From Candidatus Saccharibacteria bacterium UBA2834 (GTDB lineage Bacteria; Patescibacteriota; Saccharimonadia; Saccharimonadales; Saccharimonadaceae): a stretch of 8,291 nt of DNA. Positions 5,614 to 8,291 of this stretch are shown in pieces. Both the position numbers and the translations under genes were made by a program. Where the stretch lies: positions 17,444 through 25,734 of the forward strand of contig DEGE01000030.1 of assembly GCA_002351365.1 (NCBI GenBank), written 5' to 3'. The notes beneath the pieces were generated by a model. It was not told the origin of the DNA and ran no database searches. It was given only the letters and a program-made list of their open reading frames with translations. Each line of letters begins with the position of its first letter. Position 1 is the first letter of the stretch.

Positions 5614-5883
5614 TGGCGCTTGAATTTGCTTAACCGCTTCACGGCAAGCTTTACGTAGGGCGGCCGATAGGCCAATCTTGTCCAATTCATCTGCATAGAC
5701 CCAACCTAGGCCATATTCGCATTTTTCGCTGATTTCGCCCGCCAGAGCCTCACGCTTCTTGGCGCTCAGCTTTTTGCTGTCGGTTAAGCCTTCAATTTTT
5801 GCATCACCCAGAACGCAGGCGCCAACAACAAGAGGCCCCGCCCAGGGACCTCTTCCAACTTCATCTATTCCTAAGATTGCCAA
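5611..5883 (-). CDS. rnhB: RNase HII, N-terminal fragment
   Basis: These 90 residues precede the TAA. They hold the first active-site motif GIDEVGRGPWAGPLVVGACVL (split here for clarity: D7 and E8 are catalytic; GRG at 10-12 contacts the RNA-DNA junction), then LTDSKKLSAKKREAL. A TTG start is the only option between the rplS stop and the first motif, and no good Shine-Dalgarno precedes it, so translation probably depends on coupling to rplS. Alone the fragment lacks catalytic D97 and D119 and should be inactive. Confidence 0.75.
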   Translation of the reverse strand: MAILGIDEVGRGPWAGPLVVGACVLGDAKIEGLTDSKKLSAKKREALAGEISEKCEYGLGWVYADELDKIGLSAALRKACREAVKQIQAP

Positions 5884-5885
5884 GA

Positions 5886-6329
5886 TTAGGCTTCTGCCTT
5901 TTCGGCTTCTTCTTTTGCTTCTTCGGCTGGAGCTTCAGTAGCTTCTTCTACTGGGAGCTCATTGACAGCTTTGCGATCGAAGTCTTTTTGTGTCAAACGT
6001 GCAGACTTACCAGAGCGTTCGCGGAGGTAGCGCAAGTTGTTGCGGCGAACCTTGCCACGGCGGACAATTTCAACCTTCTCTACGAGTGGGCTGTGCATCA
6101 AGAAGCTCTTCTCGACACCAACGCCAGAGGTGACCTTGCGAACTACGATACGTTCGGTATGTGATTGTTTACGATCTACGCGGATGACGGTGCCTTCAAA
6201 AACCTGAATACGGAATTTGTCGCCTTCCTTAATTTTTTGGGAAACACGTACAGTGTCGCCAGTACGGACGTCGATGATGGCGCCTTTCTTCTGGGCATCT
6301 CCCACCATTTGTAATAATTCAAATGACAT
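5886..6329 (-). CDS. rplS: Ribosomal protein bL19
   Basis: bL19 sits at the 30S-50S interface. The 147-residue protein shows the family core: GDTVRVSQKIKEGDKFRIQ, FEGTVIRVDRKQ, TERIVVRKVTSGVGVEKSF, HSPLVEKVEIVRRGKVRRN and LRYLRERSGKSAR. The core ends near residue 115, where most bL19 proteins stop. Here a tail of about 30 residues follows, the last 24 (from ELPVEE) made almost only of Glu, Ala, Lys and Pro. The start ATG has a Shine-Dalgarno (AAAGGA at 6335-6340, 5 nt spacing). A strong promoter and a second weaker one lie upstream. The rnhB-yraN gene begins 2 nt after the stop, so the two are surely one operon. Confidence 0.97.
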   Translation of the reverse strand: MSFELLQMVGDAQKKGAIIDVRTGDTVRVSQKIKEGDKFRIQVFEGTVIRVDRKQSHTERIVVRKVTSGVGVEKSFLMHSPLVEKVEIVRRGKVRRNNLRYLRERSGKSARLTQKDFDRKAVNELPVEEATEAPAEEAKEEAEKAEA

Positions 6330-6334
6330 ATTTA

Positions 6335-6340
6335 TCCTTT
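6335..6340 (-). promoter_or_regulatory. Shine-Dalgarno (AAAGGA) of rplS
   Basis: On the minus strand AAAGGA is followed by 5 nt and then ATG at 6329, fixing the rplS start. Confidence 0.7.
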
Positions 6341-6363
6341 ACCTAATATTGAAAACTTGCTTC

Positions 6364-6392
6364 ATTTTAGCATATTTTTACCAGTTTGAAAA
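6364..6392 (-). promoter_or_regulatory. Second possible rplS promoter (TTTTCA-17-TAAAAT, TGn extension)
   Basis: TAAAAT at 6369-6364 is preceded by TGC, and TTTTCA lies 17 bp upstream (6392-6387). Initiation near 6357 would give a leader of about 28 nt that keeps the Shine-Dalgarno but bypasses the hairpin region. Weaker match than the upstream promoter. Confidence 0.35.
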
Positions 6393-6459
6393 GGGGTGAC
6401 CACAAGAATATGGCGGTTTTCACTCAAAATCAAGCCGAGAAACCGCTCGGATACCCAAA

Positions 6460-6488
6460 ATTATAGCATAAGCTCTATCAAAAGTCAA
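6460..6488 (-). promoter_or_regulatory. Strong rplS promoter (TTGACT-17-TATAAT, TGC extension)
   Basis: TTGACT (6488-6483), a 17-bp spacer and TATAAT (6465-6460) preceded by TGC make this the best sigma-70-type promoter in the window. It sits only 8 bp after the pilB stop codon, so rplS-rnhB-yraN has its own transcription start near 6453 even though pilB reads toward it. No terminator is visible between them. Confidence 0.8.
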
Positions 6489-6496
6489 TGGGTGCA

Positions 6497-8107
6497 CTAA
6501 ATTACGCGTGATACTTCGTCGAGGGTAGTATCGCCACGTAGAGCAGCCAAAACACCTTTTTGCTCGAGCGTAAGTAGCCCCTCTTTTTTGGCGGCCGCTT
6601 CAATCATTTCGGTGTTCGTAAAGCGCACGTCGCCACGAATGAACTTTTGGATTTCTTCGCTGACGACCATCTGCTCCATGATTGCTGTACGTCCATTGAA
6701 GCCGAACGGGTATTTCTCGCTCTTTACTTCACGATAGAGCGTAATGTTATCAAGGTCATAATCGTGATCGACGCCGTCTAATACGCGCTTAATATATTCT
6801 GTTGTTGCCTTATCGGCTTTATATTCTTCTTTATTGTCGGCTAGTTTGCGTACTAAACGCTGTGCAATCAATAGGCGAATCGAAGATGAGAAAATCGGGT
6901 TAACGCCAATCATATCAATCATACGCGAAAAAGCTGCCGAAGGGGAGTTGGCGTGGAAGGAGGACAATACTAAGTGGCCGGTAATTGAGGCCTGGATCGC
7001 CGTGCGGGCCGTATCGTTATCGCGAATCTCGCCCACCATCACGACGTCAGGGTCGAGACGTAGTACTGAGCGTAAGCCTTCGGCGAACGAGCCACCTTGG
7101 TTGGTCTGAATCGGAATTTGCGAAATACCGCCAATGCCATACTCAATTGGATCCTCAAGGGTAATAATTTTTCGTTCGGTTGTATTGAGCGCATTCAAAA
7201 TTGAGTAAAGTGTAGTAGACTTACCAGAACCCGTAGGACCTACCATTAACACTAGGCCACGCGGATGAGAAATGATTTCATTGATTTTATCGCGCTCTTC
7301 TTCGGTGATACCCAATAAGTCAAGGTTAAGTAAGCTTTCGTCGAAATTAAATAAACGCAACACGGCGTCTTGCCCGTACATAGTTGGCACCATCTCAACA
7401 CGAATGTTCAATAAGTGAGTGGCGCCGTTGCGAGTGATGTCTTTCTGCATGTGGCCAGATTGTGGTCGTACTGAGGCGGTCGAAACATTTGCGCGACTAC
7501 TCAACTCGCCCATGAAGATACGGTATTTATCGCGGCTAATTTCGGCGACTGGATGCAAAATACCGTCAACACGCATACGAATTCGAATTGTGTTGCGTAA
7601 GTTTTCGATATGAATGTCGCTCGCGCCGAGCTTATCGGCCTGATCTAGTAGGTAGTCGAATACTTTGTCGGTAGAAACTCGATCGAGAGTTTGCGAAACG
7701 GCTTCCAGTGTGGCACTATCGCCCTCATCGGCAATCTTAATATCGTCATAATGCACCTGTTGTGGCGGATCATGGCGCAACATAAAGACCTGATAAGCAG
7801 AATTCGAAATCAGGTAAAATTCAACACGCTGACCCTCGTCTTCGTAAGTTTGGGATAATTTATCAATCAGACTCTTTGGCGTCTGGCTGGTTACCATAAA
7901 CTGGTAGGGGAGTGATTCGGCGCCTTTTTGGAGAGGAATGATGAAATCTTCGTGCATCTGCTTTTTGTCGAGCACGTCGCGAACTAATGGAAATTCTTTT
8001 TCGAAATCACGGGTGTCCAAATAGGCCATCCCCAAAATGCCGGCGCGCTTTCTAGTCGCGTCTTCTTCATTCTGCCTACGCTTGCGCTGGACCTCTTCCT
8101 CATTCAT
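6497..8107 (-). CDS. pilB: PilB/GspE-type type IV pilus assembly ATPase
   Basis: This 536-residue cytoplasmic hexameric motor would power pilin polymerisation. The N-terminal domain (about 21-115) is divergent. The linker region includes DKLGASDIHIENL (158-170) and MRVDGILHPV. The core has Walker A GPTGSGKST (290-298), Asp box TLEDPIEY (316-323), Walker B with RLDPDVVMVGEIRD (350-363) and His box TGHLVLSSFHAN (376-387), then GFNGRTAIMEQM (469-480). The tetracysteine zinc motif that normally follows QRLVRRL is missing (QRLVRKLADNKEEYKAD), and I see no cysteine in the whole protein. The complete Asp and His boxes and the long N-terminus favour PilB/GspE over PilT. Saccharibacteria are known to carry type IV pili. 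ATG 8107 is preceded at 6 nt by an extended -10, with no Shine-Dalgarno. Confidence 0.93.
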   Translation of the reverse strand: MNEEEVQRKRRQNEEDATRKRAGILGMAYLDTRDFEKEFPLVRDVLDKKQMHEDFIIPLQKGAESLPYQFMVTSQTPKSLIDKLSQTYEDEGQRVEFYLISNSAYQVFMLRHDPPQQVHYDDIKIADEGDSATLEAVSQTLDRVSTDKVFDYLLDQADKLGASDIHIENLRNTIRIRMRVDGILHPVAEISRDKYRIFMGELSSRANVSTASVRPQSGHMQKDITRNGATHLLNIRVEMVPTMYGQDAVLRLFNFDESLLNLDLLGITEEERDKINEIISHPRGLVLMVGPTGSGKSTTLYSILNALNTTERKIITLEDPIEYGIGGISQIPIQTNQGGSFAEGLRSVLRLDPDVVMVGEIRDNDTARTAIQASITGHLVLSSFHANSPSAAFSRMIDMIGVNPIFSSSIRLLIAQRLVRKLADNKEEYKADKATTEYIKRVLDGVDHDYDLDNITLYREVKSEKYPFGFNGRTAIMEQMVVSEEIQKFIRGDVRFTNTEMIEAAAKKEGLLTLEQKGVLAALRGDTTLDEVSRVI

Positions 8108-8110
8108 AAT
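8082..8110 (+). promoter_or_regulatory. Putative promoter of trmH-like gene (TTGCGC-17-CATAAT)
   Basis: TTGCGC (8082-8087), 17 bp, CATAAT (8105-8110), all within or touching the opposite-strand pilB start region. The -10 includes the complement of the pilB ATG. Predicted start near 8117 leaves a leader of about 5 nt before ATG 8122 and no Shine-Dalgarno. Confidence 0.45.
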
Positions 8111-8113
8111 TTC

Positions 8114-8122
8114 ATTGTATCA
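8114..8122 (-). promoter_or_regulatory. Extended -10 promoter (TGA-TACAAT) of pilB
   Basis: On the minus strand TGA then TACAAT (8119-8114) ends exactly 6 nt before ATG 8107, predicting a leaderless transcript. The T of the TG extension pairs with the first base of the trmH-like start codon (8122). No -35 consensus is seen, as for other TGn-extended promoters. Confidence 0.5.
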
Positions 8123-8291
8123 TGAAAACGCTTATCGTTATTCTGTATAATATTCGTTCCACTTATAATGTTGGCGCGATTTTGCGTAGCTGCGACGGCC
8201 TTGGAGTAGATAAGGTGCTTTTTGCTGGCTATACGCCATTTCTTGACAAAGGGCTACCGCACGAACAGGCCAAATTAAAGAAGCAGATTCA
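8122..8291 (+). CDS. SpoU/TrmH-family RNA 2'-O-methyltransferase, N-terminal part (3' end outside window)
   Basis: Fifty-six complete codons are visible before the window ends. They start directly with motif 1 of the SPOUT methyltransferase fold: NIRSTYNVGAILRSCDGLGV (10-29) followed by DKVLFAGYTP, with the invariant N10, R12, N16, G18 and R22. Such enzymes methylate the 2'-OH of a ribose in tRNA or rRNA using S-adenosylmethionine. The absence of an N-terminal substrate-binding extension suggests a TrmL- or TrmH-like minimal enzyme; the SAM-binding trefoil knot lies outside the window, so the exact target cannot be assigned. ATG 8122 is 14 bp from the divergent pilB ATG, with no Shine-Dalgarno. 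Confidence 0.88.
   Translation, partial: MKTLIVILYNIRSTYNVGAILRSCDGLGVDKVLFAGYTPFLDKGLPHEQAKLKKQI

Larger units (their letters stand above)
4966..5883 (-). pseudogene. rnhB: RNase HII-YraN fusion gene interrupted by an in-frame TAA
   Basis: Reading from TTG 5883, one frame runs to TAG at 4966-4968 with a single internal stop, TAA at codon 91 (5611-5613). RNase HII occupies codons 1-196 or so and a YraN (UPF0102) nuclease domain codons 197-305, joined by a short linker. RNase HII nicks DNA at misincorporated ribonucleotides and removes RNA primers; YraN belongs to the restriction-endonuclease-like fold. No shift of frame is needed: the text reads QIQAP-stop-DEIIIDGT, where a Tyr (TAC/TAT) would be one base away. 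The stop falls before two of four catalytic acids (D97, D119). TTG lies 2 nt after the rplS stop, and rplS-rnhB-yraN is a well-known gene order. Whether the stop is real, read through, or a consensus error cannot be told here. Confidence 0.8.
6330..6453 (-). ncRNA. Structured 5' leader of rplS (possible autoregulatory element)
   Basis: The mRNA from the strong promoter would carry about 124 nt before the rplS ATG. Near its 5' end CCGAG-CGGTTT-CTCGG (6450-6435) forms a 5-bp hairpin. The loop, together with the last stem G, reads GCGGTTT (6446-6440) and is complementary to AAACCGC at 6419-6413. So either a mutually exclusive long-range stem or a pseudoknot can form. Leaders that regulate L19 synthesis are known in other phyla; I do not recognise this one as any of them. 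The presence of structure is seen, the regulatory role is inferred. Confidence 0.4.

Noticed and set aside
5242..5658. Plus-strand open frame of 138 codons opposite the RNase HII-YraN gene.
   Set aside because: It is antisense to a region with clear protein-family motifs and has no recognisable domain or start signal of its own.
6411..6453. tRNA-like text in the rplS leader (TATCCGAGCGG resembles a D-arm/box A of tRNA-Leu or tRNA-Ser).
   Set aside because: No T-arm (GTTCGAATC type) and no acceptor-stem pairing follow at the right distance; the stretch is better explained as a leader hairpin.
1..8291. UGA-to-glycine recoding as in Gracilibacteria/SR1.
   Set aside because: TGA ends ruvB, rubrerythrin and the 1380 gene exactly where their proteins should end, and no in-frame TGA interrupts any conserved gene.

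Overview
The window looks like ordinary chromosome from a Candidate Phyla Radiation (Patescibacteria) bacterium, most likely a Saccharibacteria (TM7) relative. This is inferred from several things: compact genes with overlapping ends, a zinc-finger-less DnaJ, a PilB-type ATPase without its zinc motif, a secreted DUF1524/HNH nuclease, and a small two-helix membrane protein with a KAWETSW signature that I associate with this group. TGA is a genuine stop for ruvB, rubrerythrin and the gene at 1380-1814. That argues for genetic code 11 and against the UGA-glycine lineages (Gracilibacteria/SR1).

Layout. 1-735 (+) is the 3' part of a DnaJ/CbpA-type co-chaperone. 756-2248 (+) holds three small membrane-protein genes built from two modules, a zinc ribbon and a DUF3592-like domain: fused in the first gene, zinc ribbon only in the second, DUF3592-like only in the third. 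ruvB (3241-2243, -) converges on them. Divergent from ruvB is a small membrane gene (3327-3588, +) broken by one extra A in an A7 run, so it is easily missed by ORF calling. Rubrerythrin (3687-4226, +) follows, then a membrane-anchored or secreted HNH nuclease (4248-4991, +). The nuclease overlaps tail-to-tail with an RNase HII-YraN fusion gene (5883-4966, -), which carries an in-frame TAA where a Tyr codon is expected. That gene lies directly downstream of rplS (6329-5886, -), which has a strong promoter and a structured leader of about 124 nt. A PilB/GspE assembly ATPase (8107-6497, -) comes next, and a SpoU/TrmH-family RNA methyltransferase (8122 onward, +) runs off the right edge, starting only 14 bp from pilB and divergent from it.

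How the genes fit together. The set is mostly housekeeping: protein folding, branch migration, ribosome and RNA modification, ribonucleotide removal. Three items fit an epibiotic, DNA-scavenging lifestyle: the pilus motor, an extracytoplasmic nuclease and a peroxide-detoxifying rubrerythrin. No mobile element, CRISPR array, tRNA or rRNA was seen.

The most useful second-look items are the two gene lesions (3357-3363 and 5611-5613), the RNase HII-YraN fusion, the modular zinc-ribbon/DUF3592 cluster, and the promoter architecture. Many starts have a -10 box 6-11 nt upstream of the ATG (apparently leaderless or nearly so), often with a TGn extension. In the pilB/trmH pair the -10 box of each gene overlaps the start codon of the other. 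I found no clearly new defence or metabolic system.
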